Shown in pieces: positions 63,941 through 64,000 of a stretch of 64,000 bases of DNA. Origin of the DNA: Couchioplanes caeruleus (GTDB lineage Bacteria; Actinomycetota; Actinomycetes; Mycobacteriales; Micromonosporaceae). Every line of letters starts with the position of its first letter. Positions within the stretch are counted from its first letter, which is position 1. The stretch is taken from positions 4,960,001 to 5,024,000 of the forward strand of contig NZ_RJKL01000001.1 in assembly GCF_003751945.1 (NCBI RefSeq), in the 5' to 3' direction. The position numbers were made by a program, and so were the translations under genes. The notes under the pieces are model-generated. The model had not been told where the DNA came from, ran no database searches, and saw only the letters and a program-made list of their open reading frames with translations.

Positions 63941-64000
63941 CTCCGGGTTCAGAAGGTCGACCAGATCGGTGGGGAGCGCTCGCGACGAAGTCCGGGTACG

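Overview
The window is high-GC actinobacterial DNA, most likely from Actinoplanes or a related Micromonosporaceae genus. The evidence is the codon use, many GTG starts, and the core order disA-radA-lipoprotein-carD-ispD-ispF with cysS-rlmB further on. Genome-maintenance and isoprenoid genes dominate the first part. Many starts have a TANNNT box only 6-7 nt upstream, which suggests leaderless transcripts.

Region 1 (1-11 kb): a partial MOSC gene, disA (c-di-AMP synthase), radA and an LpqE-position lipoprotein. These are followed by a four-gene type III polyketide group (UbiA prenyltransferase, methyltransferase, acyl-CoA-dehydrogenase-like flavoprotein, type III PKS), a membrane protein with a thioredoxin-like tail, then carD, ispD and ispF. 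IspD carries a repeat insertion just before its TDDAG motif. Minisatellites lie after ispF.

Region 2 (11-38.4 kb): mostly intact housekeeping or lineage genes. These are a PPOX/F420 protein, a TPR membrane protein, two ROK regulators, a conserved protein of unknown function, an SRPBCC protein, propeller proteins, an RDD-RDD-aminotransferase operon with a divergent Lrp regulator, class I and class II fumarases on either side of an AfsR-type regulator, a subtilase, cysS-rlmB, an Hsp70-propeller fusion and a stand-alone sugar-ABC ATPase.

Region 3 (38.5-59.4 kb): this starts at an intact tRNA-Thr(TGT). A 52-53 nt copy of the tRNA 3' part plus its downstream flank recurs at 59.37 kb, the signature of an element integrated in the tRNA. 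The interval holds gene wrecks (IS630, IS5, IS3 and IS256 remnants, two broken sulfatases, a sigma-factor scrap, a receiver-domain scrap) mixed with intact cargo. The intact cargo is LacI plus a GH16 glucanase sharing an operator, a GGDEF/HD-GYP protein, an ABC-permease-kinase-regulator operon, an orphan NarL-type regulator, a STAS/anti-sigma pair, and an rsbR-rsbS-rsbT-phosphatase-hybrid kinase stress-signalling operon. No integrase is visible.

Region 4 (59.4-64 kb): a lipoprotein, a small secreted protein, a histidine kinase split by an in-frame TAG beside its intact response regulator, then a third partial tRNA-Thr 3' fragment at 63.46 kb and a GNAT acetyltransferase. The third fragment suggests a second, older insertion at the same tRNA.
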